Origin: Sparassis latifolia
Taxonomy: Eukaryota > Basidiomycota > Agaricomycetes > Polyporales > Sparassidaceae
DNA length: 64,000 nucleotides
Reading direction: 5' to 3'
Assembly (NCBI GenBank): GCA_018466975.1
Contig: CM031559.1
Location: forward strand, 2,976,001 to 3,040,000
Shown here: in pieces, positions 44,888 to 57,402 of the stretch
Layout of the letters: every line of letters begins with the position of its first letter
Position numbering within the stretch: position 1 is the first letter of the stretch
Notes under the pieces: generated by a model
The model's database searches: none
The model's input: only the letters and a program-made list of their open reading frames with translations
What the model was told of the DNA's origin: nothing
Position numbers and translations under genes: made by a program

Positions 44888-46053
44888 ATCGAAAGTGTCG
44901 AAGATGATTTAGAATTAGAGGATGAAGTCGATAAAGTAGTGAGGTAGGACGCGCACACAGTACGCGGGAAAGTCAGGATCCGTAAGGTCGGGAGTGAGGA
45001 GGTTTCTGTTATATGTAAGAAACAAAAGCGCGGGGTCACATAAAATACCTCTTGTTCTGCGGAACACACGCTCACTGAGGGAGATGGCGGTGCGGAGCCG
45101 AAGGTGGGCCTGAGCAATTGTTGTATCCGTTACCATCCCGAGAAACAATAGAGTGGCCAGCACAATACCTGCCCAATTCGGCAACTCCTGCGGACTAAAT
45201 CGAGGGTCTATCAACTAAGTACAATACTCACCGTCAAAGCTGGCGCTGAAGTGGAGCGCAAGGCCTTCCCACTCTCCCTTCAGTCGAAGGCTGTCGCAAT
45301 GGATGTTGGTAGCAGAGCAGTGTTACATGCAACTGCGGAACAAACCGCCTTCGTTGACCACTGTTTGTTCGCTGTGGCGGGCACCCTGGAGCACTCCATG
45401 ATCGGCTGCAATGCGACAAACATCACTCTCGTTGTACTTCTGAATCGCCCACCATCATCTTGTTTGCGTGGCTGCCACTTTGTAGCTTTGCCGAAAATTA
45501 GTTCTGCGTCTCCATCGCAATAGTGATTATAAAACGACAGGCATCGCAGCGGACAATGTAGCCTTTCTTTGGGACGTCTCGCTGCGTCATAGGGCGCTCA
45601 CTGAGATTCTATCCGATGCCGCTGAACTACCATCATGACGGCTGTTTTGGTGAGCAGAGAATATGGTTTGCAAGTTTTAACGGTATGTAACATGTGTGTT
45701 GTATGTATCCGTCGATTTTTTAAAGGATCTGACATGATCTCATTGACCGACAGGGAATTGCGTGGGGCAGGCCCGTGCAGCACACACCATTTTCTTCAGT
45801 GGCATAATCGATGAACGTCGAATCGTCACCGATGCACTAGCATCCGGATATTACCATCGACAATGAAGACCTGCTATGGGCCTCAGTGGCTGGAGCGGTT
45901 CACAGCGGCAGTATTTAGGCAGCTGTACGCCTCCCTTTTGCTTCCCAAGCCCTTCGCAAAGCTCACACACTCCTGCCATCCGCAGCGCTCGCCAGCTTTT
46001 CACGACGACAGAGACGTTCCTGACTACACACCTTCCCTTGCTAGATAAGGGTC
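44888..46053. other. Intergenic stretch between divergent genes
   Basis: This separates the basic-protein gene (-) from the Lys/Arg-rich gene (+). Minus-strand open frames at 45117-44716 and 45214-44915 overlap the start of the basic-protein gene and look like chance. CT-rich sequence near 45930-46045 may be the promoter of the next gene. Confidence 0.4.
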
Positions 46054-47818
46054 ATGTCTACCGAGGACATTAACGTGCAGGTGTCCAGTTCGATTGACGG
46101 TTATCCAGGTTTCATCGAACATTATCTTAATATCCCGTCTTCAGCGGATAGGTTCGAGGAGACGGGCTATTCCTTACCCGGCCAGGTTACCTCTAAGATG
46201 GCTACCCAGATGTCGTTCTCACCAATCTTTTATACTGTTCCACAGGCTGCTGAGGTTTCCTCCCAAAGCGCACAACAGTGCATTGATCCGAAGCTGCTCA
46301 CCTGGAACGGATGGCCTGAGGAGTATAATAAAGAGGATGAATCTCATGTCGGAGGTTCTGGCGCACAAGTGGAACGAAATGACAAGGCGAAGGGCCGAGC
46401 GACTGACCTGGGTGCAGAGAACGTCACTGTCAGCGGCGACAGTCGGGATTCTGTTGTACTTCAGTTTTCCCCCTCGTAGCATCTGACGATATGCTCACCT
46501 AATCCACTCATCTGCTAGAATGCGGAAGTGTGGGAGAGCCTGACCGTTCCCCTCCTGGAGCGATACGCAAACGAACAAACGACTACTCCGACGCCAGAAA
46601 CGATCGAATTTGAGGTGAGCATATCGACATCCCAGTCAAATCTGCACACTTACAAATAATGTCGACAAATGAAATATTGGGCGCTGAAACAGCTGGGTAG
46701 AAACGTCTTGTCCGAGTTGATCAAGGGTCTTCCCACTGCGAAGCGTCCTTCGGATCCGCAGTGGGCTGAACAGAAGACTTTGGCTGAGAAGTATCTTCGT
46801 ACGCGCTTCAAGCTGCGGAACATGGACGTCGGGGTACCTAAGGTCAGCAGTCTTCCGACAGTCATTTGGTGGCCATTCTGAACAGAATTCCTTACCTACG
46901 TGAGCAGCTGTTAGCCACCATGTCTGATATTTTCTGCAAGGTACATGCGTCCTTTATGGAGAGGTGCTGCGAAGAGGCGGTCAGGAGGCAGAAAGCGGGC
47001 GGTAGCTCCTCCCTCACAGTTGCCGACTTCGCGTTCGAAATCAGTTCAGTCGACTCATCTTTTCCGTCCTGAGTTGAACTGACTGCTGTCCTCACTTCAA
47101 TCGTCAGAGATGAAGTTTGACTACATCCTTCCATTTCAGACTTCGGTCATGACCAACATAGGCGTGTCTAATGGTGAGCTCTCTCGATCTTGTTCTCCGA
47201 CATTGATCCTAATCGCAATTCACAGTGGGCTTACCTGCTCCTGAGTCGGTGGATACTACGGCAAATCAAACAACCTTAAACGCGGGAGCTGAGAAGACGA
47301 ACCAGAAGAAAGCGACCAGAGGAAAGAAAGTTGCAGCTCGTCCGCGGGCGAGAAAATCGACGAGGCACAACAAGCCCATACCAGAAGCCACGGACGGTAT
47401 TGCACAGGGCGGCGATGCGCTTCCGTCTGACCCTGGTAATGCGCAGGGCACACCGACTCTTGCATCAGCCCATCTCCCCACTGCTGCAGTACATGAATCG
47501 CGTGGTCCCGATGCTCCCGGCGGCCGGAAGAGCACAAAGGCAAAGAAGAAGACGCGTTCTGGGAAGAGAGCTAGTTCGGATGGCCCTCGTCCCAAGGCTC
47601 TGCAGCCTCTCCGTGATGGCGTCCCGGCGCCGCAGGGAGTAAGCAATACTATCCCTGGACCGTCGGCGTCTCCTACGGCAGCTGGCCTTGCAGGTTCAGT
47701 TTCCGGTCCTGAAATCGGCTCGGTCGCTGCTACCTTTACTCGTCACGGCGCGCGTGCGGGAGGGGTCAACAGAGCTTCGGGAATGCAGTTGAGATCGGGA
47801 AAGCAAATCGTGAAGTAG
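46054..47818 (+). CDS. Multi-exon Lys/Arg-rich protein of unknown function
   Basis: At least six exons are likely: 46054 to about 46458, 46519-46614, 46693 to about 46842, about 46906-47043, about 47106-47169, and about 47225-47818. The N-terminal part starts MSTEDINVQVSSSIDGYPGF. The middle holds NAEVWESLTVPLLERYANEQ, LGRNVLSELIKGLPTAKRP and ATMSDIFCKVHASFMERCCE, helical segments of no family I know. The last exon is a basic, disordered tail (for example KKATRGKKVAARPRARKSTR) ending MQLRSGKQIVK, typical of chromatin- or RNA-associated proteins. Exon 2 ends in a consensus GTGAGC donor; other borders are inferred from phase. It is convergent with the XPF gene. A nuclear role is a guess from the basic tail. 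Confidence 0.6.
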
Positions 47819-48076
47819 CCGTGGCGCTGAGTTGGTGGCGATGAAGTGTGAACAAACTTTGGCATCGATTTCTTTTTGCGTTCACGAGCGTGTGCTACGT
47901 TTCTCAGCCACATTTATCGGCGAAATTCTTCTCTGGATCGTACACTCCGGCTCGCAGTCTTGACTCTCTACATGTACAGTACTACAACACGTGTAACCTA
48001 CTTTTCTATCCTCCGGTTCGAAAATTATGCAATCTGTGATGTACACTACTACCTTACATGTTGAAACGTTGAAGTC
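47819..48076. other. Convergent 3' intergenic region
   Basis: About 260 bp between the stops of the Lys/Arg-rich gene (+) and the XPF gene (-). AT-richer than its neighbours, as expected for 3' ends. Confidence 0.4.
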
Positions 48077-51000
48077 TCAACGTTTCCGTTCCCCGCGATG
48101 CATAAAATCCCAACAAATTTTACCCGGTTCAACACCTAAAATCTCTTGTACGGCAGGTAAATCGAGCTCACACAGCTCCCGGACGCTCGAGACGCTGTTC
48201 ATCACATGCTTGAGGTTTTTTGCCGTAATGCCGGGGAATGTCCGCAAGAGCTCCTCTGCAGCGGTGTTAACGCCAGTCCCCGCGTCGCCGTCTTCTTCGG
48301 CGCCGATGACGATGGCTTTGGCAGGATCGGGCTCGGGGTTGTTAGCTTTGAGGTCTTTGAAGACTTCTGCGGTCGCATATGGCGAGGATGACCAGATGAT
48401 ACGCACTCTCGGAAAGATGAGCGTGAGCAGGACAATCTTGGACTGGATGGTGGATGATGCGACTGTTTCGTTCTCGGATATGGCACCTCCTTTGGTTTTA
48501 GGCCCACTTTTGGACGTATATTTGTTAGGTGCCTTTGCATAGGATTTCACCTCTGCGATAGCCTGTGGCACTTGAGCCAAAGGGAAGACCTAATAAATGA
48601 GGAGCTCGTACCTCGAGTGAGAACGACTTATATTCTTCGAACTCGATCAGGAGAATGGGCTGCTTGTAATGTACAGACATTAACTCGCATTGTGTGTATC
48701 TGAAACTTCGCATCAGGTGTGATCGAGACGGCAGTAAAAGTGGACGTACAATCTCCCACTATTGAAACTTGATACTAGGTCTGGTATACTCTTGCGCTCT
48801 ACGCAGATGTCGGGCGTTAGGATGTAATCACCGACCGTCAGTGTGACTGGAATGACCACAAGCTCGGCCGCATGCAGAAGCGAAGGCAGGCTAGAGCGGA
48901 ACTCTCGCATATCCACAATTACCTGCGAGACGTCATCGAGGCTGTTGAGTTGTGCTAAAGAATAACAACGTACCCGGGGCGGCTCCGCAGTAACATCCTT
49001 TCGACCTCCTGCTAATCTCGTGCTGATTGTCCTTATGATAGATTCCGCAGCTGCAGTGCCTCTGCGTTCTTCCAGAATCGGCATGAGCATAGTCTGCATA
49101 TCGTGACGGATATCAGCACCCGCAAGACTGTGAGATAGCAGACGTACCGCGCGTTCTTTTATAAGACGCTCAAAGGACTCTTTCTCTCTCCGTAATCCAG
49201 TCAAGTACTTCGCCTCTTCACAGCTCAGCCGATACATCATGAAGTAGACCCGGACACCCAAGCCAGGATTCGAGTTTCTGTATATCTATAGGAGAAGAAT
49301 CCGTAAGAAGAGAGAATAACGATAATTTTCATGGACCTCACCTCAATGCGGCGTATGAATTCGAGGTTCGGCTCGAACATGACAATGAAACGCGGCTTGA
49401 TTTCGGAGAGCACCTGGTCGTCTGAGTCATCCGAGTACGCTCGCACCAGCACAGTTTGCTGCGGCTCCACTAGTCCATAGTTTACATCAAAATCGCTATC
49501 GAAGTCAATGAGAGTGATATCCTCTGCCAAATGACCTTCTGGAGCTTGGACGCCCTGAGTTGCGAGGCTGCAGATCCACGTTAGTCCAGAACCTGGACCT
49601 AAAAAGACACTCACAAATTAGCAATAGTGTCCGCTTCCTCTTTCATGCTGACCTCGCCAATCAACTCGACTTCCGCGTCAACTTGTGCTGCAGTATTTTC
49701 TCTCGACGACGACGCAGTATGAGCACCACCCCTTACACGTCTGCGATTCGCAGCTCTCTCTCGTTTCTCCTTGTCCTTCCGCTTCAGAGCTTCGCTGAGG
49801 CCAATATCGCTACCCTGCTGGTCCTTTTTGAGCGTGAACTGAGCCTTTGGGTCCTGTTTCTGTTCGCTGAGCTTCCCTTTCCACCATAGGTACGAGCGCA
49901 ATTTGTCCTCCATCATCTTTCTCCCCTTCGAACCGCGAGACGCAGTCGGATCCATCGTAGACAAAAATTCAGTCAGAATTGTGCATGTTCGCAACGATGA
50001 CGTCATGACTAGAACAGTATTCGTACCAGGAGAAACTGTGGCAGAGTGATGAACAATGGAAAAGACGAATGCGCTGTAAAGGTGCTCACGAGATGTTAGA
50101 CGAGAGTCAAGCCGCATCATCTCTTCTTCGATCTCTTGCAATACATCTGCCAGCAGGTTCCACTTGGGTAACTCCTCCAGCACCGGGGTCATTCCCTCAG
50201 GAAGCCAGCTTGGACGCTGTGGCGTATCAGGTACGTTTATAGGCTGTTTCGCCGCAGACGAACCCTGCTCAAACTCATCCAGCACCGCCCAAGCTTCTTC
50301 GTCTTCATCAACGTCTACTGTCGCAGGAGCACGAGCTTCCGTCGGCTTCTCCTTCACTACGCTCTGAGTGTAGCACCGGCGCTTCGCGTATTGAAAGATC
50401 GTGTGCGCAGCATCTGTCATAAGCCACGGGGATTGGTTTTGTCTTGCCGCACCAGACTCGGTAGTGGTGTTTGAAGCAACAATGGTCTCGAGGTAGGCAT
50501 GGAATGCGAGCGCATCGTACGTTAGCAGGTAGCTGTAAACGCCACGTTAACCTCGTAGGGTTGGAACGCGCGATAAGATGCACCTACTTGAGGAGCCGCC
50601 GTAGAACGGCTAAATCGCTGACCAACTGCTTCGTTCTGGGTCCGACTTTGTGCCATACGGTGTCGAGAATCCTACGCACAATCAGGTCAAACGATCTGAA
50701 GTACGCATTGTCGATATTCAGATCGTCCAAGTCCAACTACGTGCAAGACTGAGCAAACAACACTCCAACGTGGTTAGCAAAGGCGCTCACTGAGGTGTTC
50801 GCTCGCTTGAGCTCCGAGAGGGTCGTCGTCATACACATCATGATTGCGACGTGTATTTCTTGCATCGATTCAGTCATGCTTTGGTGAAGCTCCACCAGGT
50901 CTGGTCGTTTTAAATCGAGAGATTCCTTCACATCCACGTGGAACCTAGCATCGTTTCGTCCGTCAAGACTGCTTTCTTCTGTGGGGGATTCGCAACACAC

Positions 51001-51670
51001 CTTGGATAAATATGAATCGAACGAAGCTGCAACTGCTTGACGATGGTTCGCAACGGCCATATTCCGCTGGTGATGTGTTCAGGTTGGTCAGAAAATGCTT
51101 TAATAAATCCGTTCTGGTTTCTTTCGCGATACAGGCGAACAATGAAGGCTTCGCTGCCTTCGGGGGCGACCCTTGTCATTATCAGAGAAGACGTCATACA
51201 TATACTGGAAGTAGTGCTTACTTCTCAGCATGCAGAATGAGGATTCCAGTGATGAGGTGCGTTGGTATATCGGACGACAGCATGTCGACCGAAAAGATTT
51301 GTGATGTTACTGAAAACAGACCGCCCTTCTTATACAAGTCCTGTCTGCCGCTGGCAATGAGGTCATGATACACAAGATCACCAAGACCGACCGACCTTTC
51401 CTTCTTGTTGGTTTCGAAACCAACAACTCGTAGCCCTGGCTTCCTGCATCCCATGGTACCTAATTCCTCTCCTATAGCAGCCTCCTCTTCGGGAGTAGCA
51501 TTCACGAGAATGACCAAATTGTTAGGGGAGTCATATATTTGTAGCAGCTTGCAGATGATGCGGCGCAGGCCGAGTCCGCGTGCGAGCAGGAGTAGATCGC
51601 TGGAGGATGGATCATGGATCTGCTCGAGGATGTTTTTGTGGAAGGGTAGCAATGTTGACATGGTGGCCAC
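48077..51670 (-). CDS. RAD1: DNA repair endonuclease XPF/Rad1 (ERCC4 family)
   Basis: About ten exons encode a protein near 1,000 residues. The N-terminal helicase-like half includes LPFHKNILEQIHD (exon 1, 51670-51222), then EAFIVRLYRERNQNGFIKAF (exon 2, 51171-51001), RFHVDVKESLDLKRPDLVEL (exon 3, 50944-50791) and WHKVGPRTKQLVSDLAVLRR (exon 4, 50736-50588), matching XPF in order. The C-terminal half has the ERCC4 nuclease core GDYILTPDICVERKSIPDL, with the ERKxxxD catalytic motif, followed by the split SFNSGRL / YTQCELMSVHYKQPILLIEF. The end is a tandem helix-hairpin-helix (FPGITAKNLKHVMNSVSSVR) that binds the ERCC1/Rad10 partner. The enzyme cuts 5' of bulky lesions in nucleotide excision repair. 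Later exon borders (50532-48077) are only partly resolved. No disrupting stop was noticed. Confidence 0.9.
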
Positions 51671-52584
51671 CTATCCAAACAGTACTCGAGAAATGGTACT
51701 GGTTTGATGTTCTATTGCCAAGGGGTTCAGACGCGATGCGAATAAATCAATAACTTTGATAGGAGCAGGACCACAACGAGGCTAAGTTGACAATCAAAGC
51801 TGGCGGATGGCTGCACAAGACAGGAAAATGGCAAAGCAAAATGGGCCAACGGACTTAGACATGTCAGACATTCGCGAAATTGCCTGGCACCGAAAGCCCC
51901 TAAGATAGCACATCAGCACACTATATAGTTGCATCATGGAAGCCTCGCGCGACACGTATTTGTAGCAAACATCGTCCCCATTGTGACAACGACGACGTGC
52001 ACTGGGAAGCTGAGCGATCATAAAGATGCATGTTCAGATAGTGACAAATGTTATAAATGGGAAGAAAACTTGATAGATGTGCATTAGGGTCGCAATCATA
52101 TCATCTTCAGGCGTAGGAAGTCGGAAGATGGCTTGTGACCCAAAGACAGCGACGCACGTCTGATCGCGAGTCTACTGAACAGCGTACATACCTCCTCAGT
52201 TACAAGACCATGCCTATTCTGTTATACTCCAGACAAGAAGTATCACAGTGGTCAACTACTTTCAGGCTTGAGTCTGCAACACCAGCTTAGGACGCAAGAG
52301 TACAAACTGCAGGAAGCACTTCGACAGAGCTAGAACGCGATTCAGACAATGCACTGAAGGCACCCGCGATATCTTGCCGGAACTTGGTGACTACTTCTTG
52401 ATAGCAACGCTGTCGGATGGATGACCGCGGCCTTATGCGAACAAGTTCAAGTTGAAACGCGCGGCTGTGACGAGCGCTCAAGCGCTCAAGCGCTCGGTAC
52501 AGTGGAGCGCCCATTGGCGCGCCGGGATCATCCGAGGTACGAGGTTGAAGCAGAGTGTCTACCATCTGCCTTCGGGAGACTACG
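51671..52584. other. Upstream region of XPF and unassigned sequence
   Basis: No supported gene. A short GCGCTCAA repeat occurs about three times near 52475-52497. The first ~200 bp probably contain the XPF promoter; no TATA box is obvious. Confidence 0.35.
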
Positions 52585-53764
52585 CCGGGAGGATCCTCCT
52601 TCAATCCTCTTCTCAACTTTTTGTTGACGTTCCTAACGTTCTGACTGAGTCACGTCGTCGCAGGCTCATGCTTTGTAAATGTAATCTGCTCTTTCGAGAT
52701 AGCTGCTTATATTAGCCGAAATGAGTATGCGCCACGCAATGACATGCATGCTCTATTTTCGACGTGCGGCAGGGCCAGGTTCTGTCGGGGCTTCGTGAGG
52801 AGCGGATACTAATGGAGGCGCGAATTCCTTTTATGATATTGGGTATCTGCCGGACGGATATCCATATTCGTATTCTTCGACGTCGTATGCATTACGTCGC
52901 GTCGCCGTCTCCTGGTACAGCAAGGATATTCTGCTACGCTACTGGTCTACCGTTAATGGCTCTGAGCCATAACGTAGCGATGTGACTCCTGACGCAACCC
53001 CATGATGTTGTGCGGGAGCTTGCGCGAGTTACAGCGCTTTGCAAGTATATGCGGAATCGTCGTCGATGGATTTTGCGCCGAGCTCAGGACCCGAAACCGC
53101 TCAGCCACTGCGCTCTTCCTTGCCCACTTGATCAGGTCCGAAGTGCGCAGCGGACCTCTAGAGACCGAAACACGTGTCGCCCGCCTTCCGGTGAACGTTC
53201 GCGCATACTAATGCCGGTGCTTAGACAAGCTTCGGGCGTGCCTCGGACAACTGCTCGCAGACGTCGGTGGAGCGTTCACCTTCCCGGTATCCTCTTCTCA
53301 GACTTTTTGTAGTAACGTGCCACTACAACAGTTTGGGGTCCTGACTGAGTCACGTCGTCGCAGGCTCATGCTTTGTAATTGTATCTGCTGCTTTCTGATT
53401 TGGCTGCTTATATTACCCCATCGGCTGTCTGCGATATTATTTGACATGCATGCTCTATCTTCGAGTCCGAAAATGGCAGGGCCGAAAGTCCGGGCGACAT
53501 GTGACCCTCCAACCTCATATTAATGGAGAAGTCCGAAAACTGAGGTTGGCTGGCGGATCTTTCATGATATTGGGTACCTGCCGGACGGATATCCATATTC
53601 GTATTCTTCGACGTCGTATGCATTACGTCGCGTCGCCGTCTCCTGGTACAGCAAGGATATTCTGCTACGCTACTGGTCTACCGTTAATGGCTCTGAGCCA
53701 TAACGTAGCGATGTGACTCCTGACGCAACCCCATGATGTTGTGCGGGAGCTTGCGCGAGTTAAT
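52585..53764. repeat. Tandem duplication of a ~450-bp unit with a nearly identical ~190-bp core
   Basis: Copy A is about 52585-53035 and copy B about 53285-53764. The block CTGACTGAGTCACGTCGTCG recurs at 52641 and 53341. The core from GCCGGACGGATATCC to TTGCGCGAGTTA is almost identical at 52849-53033 and 53579-53763 (offset about 731 bp). Other parts have diverged or carry indels. The core has a short open frame in both copies, but the evidence for coding is weak. No terminal inverted repeats were seen. This suggests a recent local duplication or gene conversion. Confidence 0.7.
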
Positions 53765-54440
53765 ACCCTGTACGGTGATGCTCACCATTCGTCACACAGT
53801 GTATTCGGGCCAGCGCGCCCGCTTTTTCTCAACGAATATAAGTTACTCTCACATGGCTTCGCCGACCACCGCTTGTGACTTGTATCTGGACAGACATTCT
53901 AAAAAGTCCAGTACTGTATCTTCATCTTGAATTTGTCCACTTAAACGATATCACGCAATTAAAAAATGTCACTTACCTGACAATGCTGTACAGCAACACC
54001 TTGTGCGATTTGCGGTAATTCCAATACCTTCTCCGTGCGTTTCTTTGACTGTGCGGTCTGTATCTGAATGGGATATGCCCCGAAATATCTCCCACTTCCG
54101 CACTCTATACAAGTTCATGCCGTCACTTTCCCCATTGGTGCGTCTCTCTACTTCGCCTGTATTGCCTCTGTCAGCTGCTGACGCTAAGAAGCTCTTCTTC
54201 TGTGATACCGTCTTTTTTGACATCCCCCGCTTGTTCTGAGCTTGCATACGCCGTGGTGCGCAAAGTAGACCTCAGACTAGCCGCCACCACACGGAGCTAC
54301 GAACGAATAGTCATGATAAGCCTCGACTTATCCGAAAGGTTTCGGAACCTTTCGGAGCTGGATCCAACACTTGTATACTGTGAAGTCAGAGAACATCAAT
54401 AAGAGAAGTTACGACCAGGTATAGGTAGGCTACTAAATTA
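53765..54440. other. Unassigned sequence
   Basis: Short open frames only (e.g. 78 codons at 54003-54239, +). No motifs recognised. Confidence 0.35.
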
Positions 54441-54900
54441 ACATGAACCGCCCAGAAGACACCTTGCCCATTTGTCCCAATGTCGTCAACAATCTCCAAC
54501 CAAGATTCATTCATTATTGCCCTGGGGTTCGTGACCCTGTTGTACTTACTTGCTTTGATTGAAGTATCGATATGTTGTCAGAATCGTGGACGGTTACTGC
54601 TTGGGAGCAACTGCTGGTGAGTGCTCGTTGAGGTGCGTAGAGGATACTGATAGCCACAGCTCTCATATTTTACGACCACGTTGTCACCTTCTCCCAGGAG
54701 GTGAAGGTCATTTAGCACAGTAAGATAACGGCACCTATATTGCTCTTCCACATGAACCGGTTGGCTGGCATTGGATAAGCACTCGCATCGCTGTTGTTCT
54801 CACTGTATTGGGGTTACACTGTGGGTTCCCTCCGCACTTCTCCGCACCCGTTTCTGACGTGAACTGGCCATTAAAGCCTCTTAAAAGGTCCAAATTTCGG
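54441..54900 (+). pseudogene. DUF6533-type membrane protein fragment with nonsense mutations
   Basis: After a putative first exon ending YCLGATAG-like (about 54570-54620), the sequence reads ALIFYDHVVTFSQEVKVI (about 54662-54710). It then has an in-frame TAG where the intact relative has Trp, then KITAPILLFHMNRLAGIG, a TAA, and ALASLLFSLYWGYTV. The intact locus at 60371-61984 has ALIIYDHAITLSQEVKFMWH and ALIFYLNRWFGSGYAML at the same places. This is therefore a decayed paralogue of that gene, of which only the N-terminal domain survives. Family members are fungal multi-span membrane proteins of unknown function. Confidence 0.55.
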
Positions 54901-55661
54901 TAAGAGTAAATGACAGTATCTGACAGGAGCACTATCGCAGGCGGGAATCTCTGTATTATTTACGGCAAGGATTCTACTTTCTGATGGTATGGGCAGGTTA
55001 GTGCATCCACATGGGAGGCAGCCGAAGAGCAAGCGGTATGTCGACAAAGCTCCTCTGTTCTCGGCCTTGGGAAACGTCGTAGGCCAACGTGTCTCAGATA
55101 TTCCGCGCATCTGCACAGACGAAGAATAAATGCATCCATCGTGCTCACCGCACATGCTGGAGCTTGCGACAAAGGCCATCGCGGAAGATCGGCAGCAAAT
55201 GTGCAGGAGAAATTGGCTTTGTATTGCCCTCGTTTAGTTAAAGTTGTAGGCACTGATCGATATAATCTGACAATACGATGCATAGTGGTGCATATCTCGC
55301 GGCCGTCTTTCAGGATAGCTTTCGACACCTGGCACTGCGGGGCAGACAGGGATCCACTGACGGGTCTGTTTATATACGCGTATTTGCATATCAGATACCA
55401 AATTCATTGCATCCAATTATGACGAAATGGCGATCTTGATACTCATCGTATACATGTGAACGATCCAGTCGAGAATTTCAATGCGATAAGGATGTCAGCT
55501 GCACACCTACAATGTCGAAAATAGCAATCCGCCATTAAAATGTCTGCGTTAGATATCAACGGCAGCTTAAGTAACAAACACGACAATAAAGAACGATCGA
55601 CACTTACTCATACAAGAACAACATCCTCAACTTTCATCCCAAGAGGCTGCGAAGACACCGC
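54901..55661. other. Unassigned sequence between two DUF6533 loci
   Basis: Short frames on both strands (largest 122 codons at 55328-54960, -) without motifs. The remainder of the decayed DUF6533 copy may lie here unrecognisably. Confidence 0.3.
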
Positions 55662-57402
55662 CTAAACCTCAACGAGCTCGATCTCTCCTGTAACCACCTC
55701 CCCACCAGTAGCCCCTCCACCTTCTGAGATGTCAAGGCCATTTCCCGGAAGGTCCAACCCGTACAGGTCATCAACTTGGGAGGGAGAACCGTGACTTAGT
55801 GACGCGCCCATGTTCCCAACTATCCTCGAGGCCAATTGCAAGCTCCGCGCATGAGTGCACACGAAGGAGGGGTTAGAAGCAACATGGTTTTGCACGTTGT
55901 CCGTCTCGCGCAGGTTCAAGAGGAAACGAGATACAATTATACACATGAATCTGCGAGGCTGTGTGAGCGTAAGTGAGTTCCGGTACATGAAAATTGACGA
56001 GCGAACGGGTCGATGAAGTAGGGCAGGTACTCGTAGACCTGGGTTGAGAACACATGTCAGGGGTAAGCCAGTAAAATGTAACAGTGGCAGAACGCACACC
56101 GTAGTAGTTTGACAGCATGAGTGAGAGGTTCAGCACGAGAAGTAACCTGTAATGTATTGTCAGCTTGAACGGTTGTCACGCGCCATACTCACGTAAAGTA
56201 CAAAGTGCCTTAGGAATTAACAGAAGGATGAGCTCGAAACTGAGGAAGAGTTGAGTGAACAGTATATGCACTAACCGTCTCGTAGCAAGAGAGTTGCCAA
56301 GGGAGCCTCCACGTGAGCTGAGTTTGCATATCTCTTGATTTCGTAGGTCTTCATCCATGTTACCATGAGGACAATGACATCTGCCACAATGACACTGATT
56401 CGTGTTGCAAGATAGACTGTTGAGAGATACAGTAAGCTGTGAAGGCGAGAAATTCATTGTATAAGAGGAGTAAGACTCATACATCTGCCTGCCTGTCAGC
56501 AGAAGACTGAGCAGGACAAGGGAATACCTACATCCCAGGTCGCACTATATTTGGAAACTCCACACAGACAGGGCCAAAGCCAGGAACAATGGCGACAAAA
56601 TATGAGGATGTGATATTCACATACTGAAACATCGAAAGTTAGTGCATGCGACCTTCATCCAGTGCGATCGACAATACCAGATTGGTTGCGAAAGGCACCA
56701 CACTCAGTATGAAAACTACTGCAGCAGGGAGCCATGCCTGACCTCATATTGCATATACCCGAAGAGCAGAGAACACTGAAGAGTGATGATGCCTATGGAT
56801 GTCAAATCACCATTGAGACACATATTAACTTACCGGCCCATTCAATGAAAAGCAATGCTTGACAAACTTCCAGTAACAGCATTGTGGCATCACAACTGCC
56901 ACACAATGAGCCGGTCTCTACTTTCTATTGAATAAACAACCGAACCTCTGAGTAGGCGGTGGTCCGACGAGCATCAGTCACAATGTAAAAGGCATCAGAT
57001 ACAACCGTGGCACTTACTCGCTTTGTACTCCACGGAGGTACCCCCATCGCCATGTTGAATGCCAATACTAATCCAAGAAAACCGTTGGAAATAAACAAGG
57101 CCATGACTCCGTTTTTTTGCGTCTCCGTATGTAGTCAATTTTATCAGTAAGGGTTATTGCATACTCGAAAAAAAGCAAAGCTAATAAGCATTTCCATTAG
57201 CTTCGGGTCAAAATTTCAATAGAAACTCACCTGCAGCTGCTATACTGCAGTAGTTGCCCACTAAGCTGATAAGTATGAACCTATTAGCGAACAAGCACCA
57301 CGACACAAGTACGTCAAGACACGAACACCTGATTCGCCAGTTGGACCAGCTCTGCTTCGCTGTTATCTCCTAATGACATTCGTGAAGGTGGAGGGAACAT
57401 CA
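55662..57402 (-). pseudogene. DUF6533-family membrane protein, probably frameshifted
   Basis: Segments in family order on the - strand begin with MFPPPSRMSLGDNSEAELVQ (about 57400). Then come VGNYCSIAAA and ALLFFEYAITLTDKIDYIRRR (about 57260-57125), the DUF6533 signature. GVMALFISNGFLGLVLAF and LPAAVVFILSVVPFATNLVL follow. Next are RISVIVADVIVLMVTWMKTY and LATLLLRDGTLYF, then IIVSRFLLNLRETDNV and a C-terminal IVGNMGASLSHGS, ending at 55662. These are about seven membrane spans. Two frame problems appear: between YIRRRKK and NGVMAL at an A7 tract (57112-57118), where one more base restores the frame; and between YLPYFIDPFA and IIVSRFLLN near 55990, where no intron fits. It may be a pseudogene or contain sequence errors. 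Opposite strand to the other two DUF6533 loci. Confidence 0.55.

Noticed and set aside
44716..45214. Minus-strand frames of 99-133 codons upstream of the basic-protein gene
   Set aside because: They overlap the start of a better-supported gene in other frames and show no family features.
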